A stretch of 64,000 nucleotides of DNA from Parabacteroides distasonis ATCC 8503. Lineage in GTDB: Bacteria; Bacteroidota; Bacteroidia; Bacteroidales; Tannerellaceae. Below the pieces are notes generated by a model. That model was not told where the DNA came from and did not search any database. It saw nothing but the letters and a program-made list of their open reading frames with translations. Of the stretch, positions 35,753 to 44,721 are shown piece after piece (the first letter of the stretch is position 1; the number at the start of each line of letters is the position of its first letter). The position numbers were made by a program, and so were the translations under genes. The stretch spans positions 3,970,501-4,034,500 of the forward strand of contig NC_009615.1 in the NCBI RefSeq assembly GCF_000012845.1, given 5' to 3'.

Positions 35753-36022
35753 TTGGGAGGCCTTTCTCAAGTGAGTTGGTCTGTTGATTAATAGTTTATA
35801 AGACAGCGATTTATATGGCAATAGTTATCTCATGATCTCATCTGTTGGCCGACTTATCTTAGGCTGCCGGCTGAAATATAGATGAGCCTGAAGATATCCC
35901 CAATGATTATCGGGTGAGCCTATAAAATACCTATAACTCGAAGCTAGCGGTACTATCAATACTTTTGTGTCAAAGAGGAAGCTTGATTCAGATCTTATGC
36001 TTTGATAGGTTTACATTATTTT

Positions 36023-36040
36023 AATGTACGCCTGTACATT
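36023..36040. repeat. short palindrome near the invertible segment
   Basis: AATGTAC, loop GCCT, GTACATT. A further TACATTA half-site lies just left (about 36011-36017). It could be a recombinase or regulator site 47 bp outside the left inverted repeat, or simply a hairpin. Confidence 0.5.
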
Positions 36041-36086
36041 ATATATAGTTAAATACGTTGATGTTTGACAATCTTTTATGGGATAG

Positions 36087-36108
36087 AAACGACTAGTTTA
36101 AACGATCG
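36087..36108 (+). repeat. left inverted repeat arm of the phase switch
   Basis: A 22-bp arm that matches the reverse complement of 36283-36304 at 21 of 22 positions. It contains the palindromic ACTAGT and CGATCG. Confidence 0.9.
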
Positions 36109-36125
36109 ATTCTTTTAGTCATTTG

Positions 36126-36155
36126 CAAAGGTACGCGTTTCTTCGATACTTGCAA
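36126..36155 (-). promoter_or_regulatory. consensus promoter inside the invertible segment, facing away from the gene
   Basis: On the minus strand TTG (plus strand CAA, 36153-36155), 19 nt, then TACCTTTG (plus strand CAAAGGTA, 36126-36133). This is a full consensus. Transcription would start near 36119 and run into the non-coding region. Confidence 0.85.
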
Positions 36156-36282
36156 CCCTTCTGAGCTATTTTTTTCACCCCTTATCCTCTTTCTTATCAA
36201 TCAAATAGGCTATCCGTTACGAAACAGCCGATTCCTTTCACGAACCATTCTTTTTACCCCCTTAAAAAACGCAAGATCTAGA

Positions 36283-36304
36283 CGATCGTTTAGACTAGTC
36301 GTTT
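36283..36304 (-). repeat. right inverted repeat arm of the phase switch
   Basis: The partner of 36087-36108, 75 bp before the start codon of the S-layer-like gene. Confidence 0.9.
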
Positions 36305-36378
36305 TCGGGTAAAACAAGGGTGCTAAACGACGGGATGGACTTTAATTAACACTATTATTAATATTAAATTTTGAATTT

Positions 36379-39300
36379 ATGAACAAAAGGATTTTTACCT
36401 TGTTAACAGCTGGTTTACTGCTAGGTGGACCTGCTTTTAATGCTGCGTATGCCGCTACTGATCTTACGACTAAGACCGTAATTTCCTATAGCGAGAATAA
36501 GACGGCTCTTGCTAATGGAATGAGCTTTTATCTAGGTGCGTCTGAGAATACGTTGTTGAAGGTTACAGATGTTCTTACGACGAAGGACAAAAAGAAGGTT
36601 ATTTCTTTTGGTGCTGCTGACGGTGATGTGACTACAGGAGTCGTATTTACTATCCGTAATTATTCATCTAACTCTTTTGAGTTGTGGGCTAATGTTGGTG
36701 GTGTGGCTTATCAGGTAGTTACCGATAAAGACGGTAATGCGTTGACTGCCGCTACCGGCAACAATCTTTCTGAGTTGAATGCTAAGTTCGCTGTATCAGA
36801 GGGCAAGTTGAAATTCTCAGGTTTGTATACAGTAACTGTACCTACAAAAGAAGTAAAGAATGGCTTGAAAGCATTCTCTTGCTCAGAGGGTATTGATGCC
36901 GCTTATTTGAATGACTATAATTCAAATGGCACAACATTGTCATTCGATTATACAACGAATGAACTGGTTGGAAATTTGTTTGATAAGGTTGTTCCCGTAT
37001 CATTTACGGATGAGGTTGCGGCAACTCAACCTTCTGATGAGAATAAGTTGGCTGCCGGTACTTATTTCGTGAAAGGTGATTCGAAGAAAGTTAAGGCATT
37101 TGTTAGTGCGGTAAATGCAGAGACTCCAGATAATGACGCAATCTTGACAGCGGCTCAAGAAATTACATTCTTAGCTTTAGATCCCTCTAATCGTTATGAC
37201 ATCAATGGTAAGCAAGACAATGAGGGATATGCTTTGTATTGGATGAAGGGATCGGTTGCTACAGCCAACGCTGACTCTTGCTCTAACGCAAACTTTACGA
37301 TTACGGCGAAAGACGTATTGAATGAGGATGGTAAATTGACGTTGACTGTTGATTATAAGAAAAAAGATCAAACAACAGCTGCGACGAAGGTTTACGTAGC
37401 TGCTGTTAAGCCATCTGTTTCTGATACGAAAACTTATGTTACTTCTGTTCTAATGTCAGGAACGAAATATTCCGCTATCCATCCTCAACTAGGTGAAAAC
37501 TCTTACCTTGACGCTTCAGTATTGTTGAAGAAGAACATTGAGAATGTGGTTAATATCTACTTCACTAGCTCAACCAAGAGTGAGAATGATGAGGCTGATT
37601 CACAAACTGAGTACCATAAGTATTTGACAATAGATCCTGCTGATGGTTCAAGCTTAAGTGTCGCCGCTTATAATAGCGTAGATTTCACTATGCCGGTATC
37701 ACAATGGATCGTTTCTGGCTTCAACGGCAAATATGAATTTACATTGACAAACCGTGAGACTGGTGATGATTTAGTATTACGTTTACAACCTAATGGTGCT
37801 GAAGGTGGCTATAAGGTAGTTAACGCTAAGTACAACGGCACTGATGTAACAATCGCCGCAAATAAGGGTGTAACAACAGCGTTAGCTTTAGCAAACAATA
37901 CTTCCGTTAAGTTCAACACGATCGCTACGACTCGTACGGACGGATATAAGGTATTCACGGATACTCAGATCGCTGAAGGCTTTAAGATGACATTCAATGG
38001 TAAGGACGCGTTATTCGGAGAGAAAGCTCTTTACGCTATTGATGACAATGCTACTAAAACAATGAAGGCTTCAACCAAAGAGGAGAATTTAATCGTTCTT
38101 TATCCGGAAAGAATAAAGGGAGCGAAAGATCATTCTACTAAATCTCTGCAAGGTGTTGAGGATTATGTGATAAGCACAAATGCTTTCGCTTATTTGAATG
38201 ATAAGGGAGAGGTTGTCATGAAGGCTGATGGCGATACATTGGTTGTTCCGACTTATGTTTTACGCTATACGGAAGCCAAAGGTGATGATGCTAAATATCT
38301 TGGCGCTGCCGCATCTAGAGATAAGGCTGCTGATGCCGCTACAGAGTTCGCTGTTGTTAAGAATGCCGCTGGCGCTTATTCTTTAGTTGCGGTGAAGGAT
38401 GTAACAGACGGTAAGCTTAGTTATGAGGGTTCCACTGGTTCAAATGCGAAAACAGCAAAAATTGGAACAACAGATTTGAAGGTTTCTTTCGATGGTGGTC
38501 GTTATATGGCAGCTAAAGCCTTGAATGAGGCTTACGCTAACGTTGAGGTTTTGGACGCTAATCCGTTCAACCCGTCATTGGCCGCTAAACCTCGTCACGC
38601 TTCTTTCGACAATATGTTAGGCTCTATCAACTATCAGTTGAATAAGAATGGCTTCAACGAGGGCATCTTGTCCGCTGAAAGCATGATCTTCTGGTTAGAT
38701 ACAGCGGATAGCAAGGCTAAGACTCCGTCATTCTATATCTCTAAGGGTATTGAGGTGGCTGAAGGTGAGGAAAAACCGGCTGAGAGAATGTTCATGTTCA
38801 ATCCGACAGATTCTTTGCATTATTTCGTTGAAGGTTCTGCGCAACAATATACGGACGAGAAATATTATTTGGAAGGTTCAGGCAAGTCTGAGACGAAGGT
38901 TATCTTCCGCCCGGCTATCCTTACGGGGGTTGATACAATCACTACTACCGTGAAAGGTGAGACCGTTAAGGTTGTTAAGGAGCTTAACGATGACAAGAGC
39001 GTGAAATCAACAGATCGATTGGATGCGTTCAAATTTAATATCACACTTGCGGAGGGAGATGATGAATATTTCGTTTCTTCTCAAAGAAAGGTCAAAGAGG
39101 GTGATGTTTATAAGACAGCTTATGTATATGCTTTGAATGGTATGTTAGGTTTAACAACAAATCCAGAAAAGGCAATGGTCTTCACGCTTGGCACAGAGGT
39201 TCCGACAGCCAACGAATCTATCGACGCAAAAGAATCTTCTATCGTAGTTGTAGCCGGTAACGGTGTCGTAACTATCCAAGGTGCCGCAGGCGAGACTGCT

Positions 39301-39432
39301 TACGTTCGTACTGTATTAGGCCAGACAGTTGCTGAGACGGTTCTTACTTCCGACAACGCTACTATCGCCGCTCCTGCTGGTGTAGTATTCGTAACGGTAG
39401 GTAACGAGACAGTGAAAGTAGCTGTAAAATAA
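36379..39432 (+). CDS. S-layer-like surface glycoprotein with C-terminal DUF6383-like domain
   Basis: This 1017-residue protein has a signal peptide (about 1-26, ending NAAYA). The body is rich in Ala, Thr, Lys, Asp and Asn with no enzyme motifs and many Asp-Thr/Ser sites of the kind O-glycosylated in Bacteroidales. The last ~75 residues (ESSIVVVAGNGVVTIQGAAG, then ETAYVRTVLGQTVAETVL and VFVTVGNETVKVAVK) form a sorting-like beta domain of the DUF6383 kind. P. distasonis encodes a family of such proteins forming its surface layer, several under invertible promoters. The assignment is by architecture and context. Expression should depend on the switch at 36087-36304. The T9SS may export it (inference). 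Confidence 0.85.
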   Translation: MNKRIFTLLTAGLLLGGPAFNAAYAATDLTTKTVISYSENKTALANGMSFYLGASENTLLKVTDVLTTKDKKKVISFGAADGDVTTGVVFTIRNYSSNSFELWANVGGVAYQVVTDKDGNALTAATGNNLSELNAKFAVSEGKLKFSGLYTVTVPTKEVKNGLKAFSCSEGIDAAYLNDYNSNGTTLSFDYTTNELVGNLFDKVVPVSFTDEVAATQPSDENKLAAGTYFVKGDSKKVKAFVSAVNAETPDNDAILTAAQEITFLALDPSNRYDINGKQDNEGYALYWMKGSVATANADSCSNANFTITAKDVLNEDGKLTLTVDYKKKDQTTAATKVYVAAVKPSVSDTKTYVTSVLMSGTKYSAIHPQLGENSYLDASVLLKKNIENVVNIYFTSSTKSENDEADSQTEYHKYLTIDPADGSSLSVAAYNSVDFTMPVSQWIVSGFNGKYEFTLTNRETGDDLVLRLQPNGAEGGYKVVNAKYNGTDVTIAANKGVTTALALANNTSVKFNTIATTRTDGYKVFTDTQIAEGFKMTFNGKDALFGEKALYAIDDNATKTMKASTKEENLIVLYPERIKGAKDHSTKSLQGVEDYVISTNAFAYLNDKGEVVMKADGDTLVVPTYVLRYTEAKGDDAKYLGAAASRDKAADAATEFAVVKNAAGAYSLVAVKDVTDGKLSYEGSTGSNAKTAKIGTTDLKVSFDGGRYMAAKALNEAYANVEVLDANPFNPSLAAKPRHASFDNMLGSINYQLNKNGFNEGILSAESMIFWLDTADSKAKTPSFYISKGIEVAEGEEKPAERMFMFNPTDSLHYFVEGSAQQYTDEKYYLEGSGKSETKVIFRPAILTGVDTITTTVKGETVKVVKELNDDKSVKSTDRLDAFKFNITLAEGDDEYFVSSQRKVKEGDVYKTAYVYALNGMLGLTTNPEKAMVFTLGTEVPTANESIDAKESSIVVVAGNGVVTIQGAAGETAYVRTVLGQTVAETVLTSDNATIAAPAGVVFVTVGNETVKVAVK

Positions 39433-39606
39433 GGATATTCAATAAAGGAATAATGAAATAAGATAATCAACAATTCCCGTGAGGGTTTCGATCCCAAGTA
39501 ATCCGTGACGGATGAACAGGCGGGAGTTGGATTAATATTAATACTAAAGTAATAAATTAAGAGGTCCGTAAGTACCTCCGTGAGGATGGAGTACGGATAA
39601 AGAAAC

Positions 39607-39641
39607 AAGTCTCCGGCAGGCGTAAGCTTTGCTGGGGACTT
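39607..39641 (+). terminator. 12-bp stem, probable terminator or leader hairpin
   Basis: AAGTCTCCGGCA (39607-39618) pairs with TGCTGGGGACTT (39630-39641) with two wobbles. CGTATTTTG follows. The T tract is short. Confidence 0.55.
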
Positions 39642-39717
39642 CGTATTTTGCGACCTTATTTATGTGTAACTAATGAAAAAAGAACTGTCTAATAACGTGA
39701 AAGATGGGGTCTTTTTG

Positions 39718-39725
39718 TATTTTTG
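39718..39725 (+). promoter_or_regulatory. -7 box of the acyltransferase gene
   Basis: TATTTTTG at 39718-39725 lies within the longest possible frame, which starts at 39704. So translation must begin downstream, at 39773. No TTG at -33. Confidence 0.5.
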
Positions 39726-39772
39726 CGGAAATTAGAAGTAATAGTAATATCAAAAATAAGCTCAAACAATTA

Positions 39773-40921
39773 ATGTCAAACTCAAAAATCTCAGCGGCCG
39801 CATTTGCGGACACAAAACCTCATTATGACCTTCTTGATGGATTGAGAGGTGTCGCCGCGCTAATGGTTATATTTTATCATGTATTCGAAGCCTTTGCGAC
39901 GAGTCCTATCGACCAACGATTTAATCACGGGTATTTAGCCGTTGATTTCTTTTTTATCCTATCGGGATTCGTGATTGGTTATGCCTATGACGACCGGTGG
40001 AAAACCATGACGACAAAGGATTTTATCAAACGTCGATTGATCCGTTTGCATCCGATGGTTGTCCTTGGAGCTGTTTTGGGAGTTATCGCGTTTTGTATAC
40101 AAGGGTGTGAGAAGTGGGATGGCACGCAGGTCTCCATATCCATGGTGATGCTAGCTTTGCTTATCAACCTTTTTTTGATACCGGCTGTACCCGGCTCCGG
40201 GCCTGAGATCCGTGGAAATGGTGAGATGTTTCCTTTGAATGGTCCTAGTTGGTCTTTGTTCTTCGAGTATATCGGAAATATTATGTATGCTTTGTTTATT
40301 CGTCGGATGTCAACGAAGGCGCTTACGGCACTTATTGTCTTGGCGGGAATCGGATTGGCTTCGTTCGCTATATTCAATTTTTCCGGTGCGGGGCACCTAG
40401 GTGTGGGGTGGACGATGGAAGAGTACAATTTGATCGGTGGTTTCTTGCGTGTGTTATTTTCTTTCTCTATCGGATTATTAATGTCGCGCGTTTTTAAGCC
40501 CATTCCTGTCAAAGGAGCTTTTTGGATATGCAGCTTGGCGATCGTCGTTTTACTCTCCATGCCATATGTCGGTAATGGCGAGGCTTTATGGATGAACGGT
40601 ATCTATGATTCCGTATGTGCGATCCTAATATTCCCTATGCTTGTTTATCTGGGGGCTTCCGGGAAAACAACCGATAAGCATTCCGCCCGTATCTGTAAAT
40701 TCTTGGGGGATATCTCTTATCCTTTGTATATGGTACATTATCCACTTATATACTTGTATTTTGGGTGGGTGAAGAAGGAGAATCTTACATTCGCGGAAGC
40801 ATGGCCGGAGGCGGTGGCATTAGTTGTCGGAAGTATCGTGTTGGCTTACATTAGTTTGAAACTCTATGACGAGCCGGTTCGCAGATCTTTGACAAAACGC
40901 TTTTTGCAGGTGCGTAAATAA
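39773..40921 (+). CDS. acyltransferase 3 family membrane protein
   Basis: From the ATG at 39773 this is 382 residues (MSNSKISAAAFADTKPHYDL). Ten or so membrane helices follow. The family signature is at the first helix: LLDGLRGVAALMVIFYHVF with the catalytic-site His, then FFFILSGFVIGYAYDDRW and RLIRLHPM. These enzymes O-acetylate or acylate glycans and lipids at the inner membrane. It follows the S-layer-like gene and could modify surface sugars, but it has its own promoter box and this link is inference. Confidence 0.9.
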   Translation: MSNSKISAAAFADTKPHYDLLDGLRGVAALMVIFYHVFEAFATSPIDQRFNHGYLAVDFFFILSGFVIGYAYDDRWKTMTTKDFIKRRLIRLHPMVVLGAVLGVIAFCIQGCEKWDGTQVSISMVMLALLINLFLIPAVPGSGPEIRGNGEMFPLNGPSWSLFFEYIGNIMYALFIRRMSTKALTALIVLAGIGLASFAIFNFSGAGHLGVGWTMEEYNLIGGFLRVLFSFSIGLLMSRVFKPIPVKGAFWICSLAIVVLLSMPYVGNGEALWMNGIYDSVCAILIFPMLVYLGASGKTTDKHSARICKFLGDISYPLYMVHYPLIYLYFGWVKKENLTFAEAWPEAVALVVGSIVLAYISLKLYDEPVRRSLTKRFLQVRK

Positions 40922-40930
40922 CCTGCTATG

Positions 40931-40958
40931 ACCGTATGTGCTACCAAACACATACGGT
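40931..40958. terminator. hairpin between convergent genes
   Basis: ACCGTATGTG (40931-40940) pairs perfectly with CACATACGGT (40949-40958). It lies between the acyltransferase stop and the small gene stop at 40990. Confidence 0.7.
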
Positions 40959-40989
40959 TATATTGGTGAATAAGAGATCAAAGTGGGTG

Positions 40990-41250
40990 TCAGTGTCGGT
41001 TTGCCCACTCTAAGATTGCCGGACTTCCGACATCAACTCCGAATTCTTTGGCTTTTCTCAAGATGTTACGAGCCAATTCTGGCTTTTGCTGATCGGTAGC
41101 GTATCGAAAATAGGATTCAGCCGCCCGTACGTGTGTGGCGTCCGGCATAGGATATTTCCGTTCTTCGGGTAATCCGAAATCAGAGTCGTTCAACTCTTTG
41201 CGTTCCTCCGTGTCAAGCCGGTCAGAACCTTGTTCTCGTTCTCTTTCCAT
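40990..41250 (-). CDS. small charged cytoplasmic protein (DUF6582-like)
   Basis: This 86-residue protein has a charged start (MEREREQGSDRLDTEERKEL) and a conserved-looking core FGLPEERKYPMPDATHVRAA, followed by helices (ARNILRKAKEFGVDV). The 'LPEERKYPMPDxxHVRxA' motif resembles DUF6582 proteins found in phages and stress-related small genes. It is a single gene facing the acyltransferase. No function can be stated. Confidence 0.65.
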   Translation of the reverse strand: MEREREQGSDRLDTEERKELNDSDFGLPEERKYPMPDATHVRAAESYFRYATDQQKPELARNILRKAKEFGVDVGSPAILEWANRH

Positions 41251-41591
41251 CGTGATAATTTTTTAATGATCCGTTCGTTCGTCCTGTTCATAGAACGTTT
41301 CGATCGGAACAAAAACTTCTCGCTAAAAAGTGTTGGGAAAGAATTAATGTTTATTTAATGGATCTGATTCATAAGGAAAACATCGAATGGTTATTCCGGT
41401 TCGATGTAAGTGAAAGCTTAATTCATCGATCGATAGAAAAGCTATTTCACGGATAGTAGCGTAATTTATGTGCCTAATCCTGTAGTAGTTAATATTTATT
41501 ATGTATCTTTGAACGATCTTTATTCGAGCCGGGTAATATGCATAAAGCTTGACTCATTTTCTTGATTTGTAGTATAAATAAATAAGAGGTC
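41251..41591 (+). other. intergenic region with promoter box for the hybrid kinase
   Basis: These 341 bp contain a GTGAAAGCTT/AAGCTATTTCAC imperfect inverted repeat (about 41410-41453) and a -7 box TATCTTTG at 41504-41511 that probably serves the gene at 41592. No gene is seen. Confidence 0.55.
41504..41511 (+). promoter_or_regulatory. -7 box for the hybrid histidine kinase gene
   Basis: TATCTTTG at 41504-41511 gives a leader of about 74 nt. No TTG at -33. Confidence 0.5.
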
Positions 41592-44500
41592 ATGATATTA
41601 AAGGGTGGTTACCATAAATCTATCTTTTTGCTAACAATTTTGTTGATACTTATCTCATCCCAGTGCTTGGCTCTATCAAATAACGGACAGGCGGACTATA
41701 TCCTTATTATTAATTCTTATACGGAATCCACGCCTTGGAGCCGTATTTTTACGACTCCGATCTATGAACGTATGGTAGCGGGTAATGAGGATATTGATGC
41801 CTATACGGAGCATATGGATGTGATGCTGATGAAAAATGAGAAGGACGTGGAAGATTTTACCTTATATTTATTGGACAAATATAAGAAGGCCCCTAAATTA
41901 ATCATTTTGCTAGGTAATAGCTCATACGCTTTGTTAAAAGACAGGCTCAACGAGAAATGGGGTAGGGAGTTATCTTATTTGGTTTGCGTAGAGAAGGACT
42001 ATCTAGCTCCCCGGGAATATTATCTTTCCAAAAAAGCTTGTCCTGAACCAGAACGACAGAACTTATCGGATATTGTCGAGACCGAGAGAGAATTGACAAT
42101 TATTTATGTGCCGGAATATATCATGGAGACAGTTTCCCTTATGAAGCAAGCGAATCCGGATATGCGTCGACTTTTATTCCTTTCTGATAAGCGGTATATT
42201 AGTGCGCAAAACCAGAATTCCATACATAAAGCCATAACCAATAATTTCCCGGATGTCAAATTGGAACTGGTCACTGCCGGTGATATACAGACTGATGAAT
42301 TGATAGATATTCTGCAAAATGCGGACAAACAGACAGGCATATTATATTACTCATGGATATTGTTACATACACAAGGTAATAAAGAGGTGTTAAGTTCGGA
42401 TACCTACCGCATGATCAGTTCGTATACGGATCTGCCTGTCTTTACCTTGAATGATATGGATATTGTGGAGAATGGTATGGCGGGAGGATTTTTCTTCCCT
42501 GCGTCGAATATTTCCAATACCCTTATTAACACGATTAACGGACTTTTGAGAAATGAAGTATTCAATACCATTATAACTCCGGATCAGCCCCATCCAGTAT
42601 TAAACTATCCGGTCTTGGTAAATAGGGGGATGTTTTCGTCAGGTTATCCTGCGGATACGATATTCTATATGAGACCTCCTTCGTTTTGGGAACAATATGG
42701 CGATTATGTTAACGCAGGGATCGGTGTTCTTTTATTTATTGCTTTTGTTGTGTTCATGAGGATCCGGTCATTGAATAGGATTCGATTGTATCAGGAGAAA
42801 GAGATAATGTTTATGCGAAATTATAGCAGATTGGTCAATAGTATGCCTATTTGCTATATGAAACAACGTATCCTATTCGATGAAAAAGAGTATCCCACTG
42901 ATTATGTTATTTTAGAGCTAAATCCGGCATTGGAGGCTTTATTGAAGTGTGACAAATCTTATATAGGGAAAAAAGGCTCGGAAATTCATCCGTTGCAAAT
43001 GTCGCGGTATTTAAAAGTTTGTCATCTTATTTTCTCGGAAAATAAAAAAATAAATACACAATATTACTACAAGCCGACAGACTGTTACTTCAATGTTTTG
43101 ATCATATCAGCGAATACCCCGGGTTGTGTGGATATTTTTATGGTTGATGTTTCGGAATTAGCGAAGACGCAGCAAGTGCTCCGCACCGTGAACCAGAAAC
43201 TGTCCATGTCGTTGGACGTGGCGAATGTCACTCCTTGGAAGTGGGACTTGGTTCAGCATACGATTCTTTGTGACGTGAATAAGGCAGTGAACGTGAATTT
43301 CTCCGGACTATTTGACGAGAACCAGCTGACGGTTCCCGATACCGAGTATTTCTCCAAGATCTATAAGGAAGACCGCGAAAAGGTAAGGAAGGCTTATGAG
43401 TCACTTATCCTCGGTAAGGTGAATAAGATAAAGGAGGAATACCGGATCTATAATCCGAATAAAGGATTGCACGGGCTGGAGTGGGTGGAAGCTTGCGCCG
43501 CCGTGGAGAAAAAGGATGAGAACGGGAAACCTCTCACGTTGGTTGGTTCTTCCTTGATCATTTCCGACCGGAAAGAGGTTGAGCGAGAATTACTGGAGGC
43601 AAAAAATAAGGCGGAGGAGTCCAATCGCCTTAAATCGGCCTTCTTGGCTAATATGAGCCATGAGATACGTACGCCGCTGAATGCTATCGTAGGTTTCTCC
43701 AATATCCTTGCCGAGACGGACGTGTTGGAGGAAAAACAGGAATATGCCGAGATCATTGAGAATAATAACGCGTTGCTACTCCAATTGATAAACGATATCT
43801 TGGATTTGTCTAAGATAGAGGCTGGGACCTTGGAGTTCGTGTATTCGGACGTGGATGTTAATACCTTATTGTCTGATCTGGAACGTTCCATGAGTAAAAG
43901 GGTCGTAAATGAAAATGTCCGTCTGGTGTTTGAGCGTAAGGAGAAAGATTGTTATGTATCTATCGCTAAGAATCGGTTGATGCAAGTTATCATCAACCTT
44001 TTGACTAACGCCATTAAATTTACGGACCAAGGCTCTATAAGCTACGGTTATTCTTGCCTAAATAAAAAGATGCTGCGCTTCTATGTCTCTGATACCGGCC
44101 GGGGGATCTCCGTTGAACAACAAGAAGCGATATTTGACCGATTCGTGAAGTTGGATTCTTTCGCCCAAGGAACTGGTTTGGGACTTTCTATCTGCCGGAT
44201 GATTGTCGATCATCTAGGGGGAGAGATGGGCGTTGAGTCTGAGATCGGGAAGGGTAGTACGTTTTGGTTTACCTTCCCCTACAAAGCGCCGGAGAAACCT
44301 GTGAGGGAGGATGTCATTTTTGAGAAGATAAAGGTTGAGAAAGATAAGTTGACGGTACTTATCGCTGAAGATAACGCCGGCAATTTCAAGCTTTTCGAGA
44401 CTATACTGAAGAATGATTACACAATCGTACACGCTTGGAACGGAAAGGAGGCGGTGGAGCTGTTTAAGGAATATGAGCCTCATATCGTATTAATGGATAT

Positions 44501-44717
44501 CAATATGCCGGAAATGAACGGATATGAGGCGACCAAGGAAATCCGTAAGCTCTCAGAAGTCATTCCCATCATCGCCGTTACCGCCTATGCTTTCGCGTCG
44601 GACGAGGAACAGGTCATGAATAGCGGATTCGATGCTTATGCCTCTAAGCCATTGAATGCCTCTGCCCTTAAAAAGCAAATGGTCGATCTTCTAAGGGCGA
44701 GGGTGTTTGTTATCTAA
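41592..44717 (+). CDS. hybrid sensor histidine kinase with receiver domain
   Basis: This 1041-residue protein has a signal anchor (about 8-28) and a periplasmic region (about 30-370) resembling an ABC-type substrate-binding fold (DYILIINSYTESTPWSRIF). A membrane helix (about 376-395), a PAS-like region and a kinase follow. The phospho-acceptor is His690 in NMSHEIRTPLNAI. The ATPase boxes are NLLTNAIKF, DTGRGI and GTGLGLSI. The C-terminal receiver has the phospho-acceptor Asp969 in LMDINMPEMNGYEA. There is no AraC output domain, unlike classical Bacteroides hybrid regulators, so a separate response regulator must exist elsewhere. It has no nearby polysaccharide genes, and the signal is unknown. 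Confidence 0.93.
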   Translation: MILKGGYHKSIFLLTILLILISSQCLALSNNGQADYILIINSYTESTPWSRIFTTPIYERMVAGNEDIDAYTEHMDVMLMKNEKDVEDFTLYLLDKYKKAPKLIILLGNSSYALLKDRLNEKWGRELSYLVCVEKDYLAPREYYLSKKACPEPERQNLSDIVETERELTIIYVPEYIMETVSLMKQANPDMRRLLFLSDKRYISAQNQNSIHKAITNNFPDVKLELVTAGDIQTDELIDILQNADKQTGILYYSWILLHTQGNKEVLSSDTYRMISSYTDLPVFTLNDMDIVENGMAGGFFFPASNISNTLINTINGLLRNEVFNTIITPDQPHPVLNYPVLVNRGMFSSGYPADTIFYMRPPSFWEQYGDYVNAGIGVLLFIAFVVFMRIRSLNRIRLYQEKEIMFMRNYSRLVNSMPICYMKQRILFDEKEYPTDYVILELNPALEALLKCDKSYIGKKGSEIHPLQMSRYLKVCHLIFSENKKINTQYYYKPTDCYFNVLIISANTPGCVDIFMVDVSELAKTQQVLRTVNQKLSMSLDVANVTPWKWDLVQHTILCDVNKAVNVNFSGLFDENQLTVPDTEYFSKIYKEDREKVRKAYESLILGKVNKIKEEYRIYNPNKGLHGLEWVEACAAVEKKDENGKPLTLVGSSLIISDRKEVERELLEAKNKAEESNRLKSAFLANMSHEIRTPLNAIVGFSNILAETDVLEEKQEYAEIIENNNALLLQLINDILDLSKIEAGTLEFVYSDVDVNTLLSDLERSMSKRVVNENVRLVFERKEKDCYVSIAKNRLMQVIINLLTNAIKFTDQGSISYGYSCLNKKMLRFYVSDTGRGISVEQQEAIFDRFVKLDSFAQGTGLGLSICRMIVDHLGGEMGVESEIGKGSTFWFTFPYKAPEKPVREDVIFEKIKVEKDKLTVLIAEDNAGNFKLFETILKNDYTIVHAWNGKEAVELFKEYEPHIVLMDINMPEMNGYEATKEIRKLSEVIPIIAVTAYAFASDEEQVMNSGFDAYASKPLNASALKKQMVDLLRARVFVI

Positions 44718-44721
44718 GTCT

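Larger units (their letters stand above)
36087..36304. other. invertible promoter segment (predicted phase switch), OFF orientation
   Basis: Two 22-bp inverted arms (36087-36108 and 36283-36304) differ at one base. The arms start AAACGACTAG and end CGATCG. The 174-bp spacer holds one consensus promoter, on the minus strand. Flipping the segment about its centre would move the -7 box to 36258-36265 on the plus strand, about 114 bp before the ATG at 36379. No promoter on the plus strand is seen in the spacer as assembled. DNA inversion controlling S-layer glycoprotein genes is known in P. distasonis. A Mpi-type serine or a tyrosine invertase would act in trans; none intact lies next to it. Confidence 0.88.
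34570..36378. other. 1.8-kb region without genes between integrase remnant and S-layer-like gene
   Basis: I see no credible coding frame here. The region holds a short integrase-flank remnant (34570-34680), tandem hairpins with T tracts (34889-34946), the 22-bp repeat array (35265-35408), a nested inverted repeat (35690-35752), a palindrome (36023-36040) and the invertible promoter segment (36087-36304). A stray TACTTTTG on the plus strand at 35960-35967 resembles a -7 box but has no TTG at -33. Confidence 0.7.
39433..39772 (+). other. region after the S-layer-like gene
   Basis: About 340 bp without a gene. It contains a 9-bp imperfect stem (about 39471-39525), the AT motif TAATATTAATACTA...GTAATAAA (39533-39556) that also occurs at 3664-3687, a GTAC-rich hairpin (about 39572-39598), the terminator-like hairpin at 39607-39641 and the -7 box at 39718. 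Confidence 0.6.

Noticed and set aside
35960..35967. Plus-strand TACTTTTG as a promoter for the S-layer-like gene
   Set aside because: It has no TTG at -33 and lies over 400 bp from the gene, while a far better promoter lies in the invertible segment.
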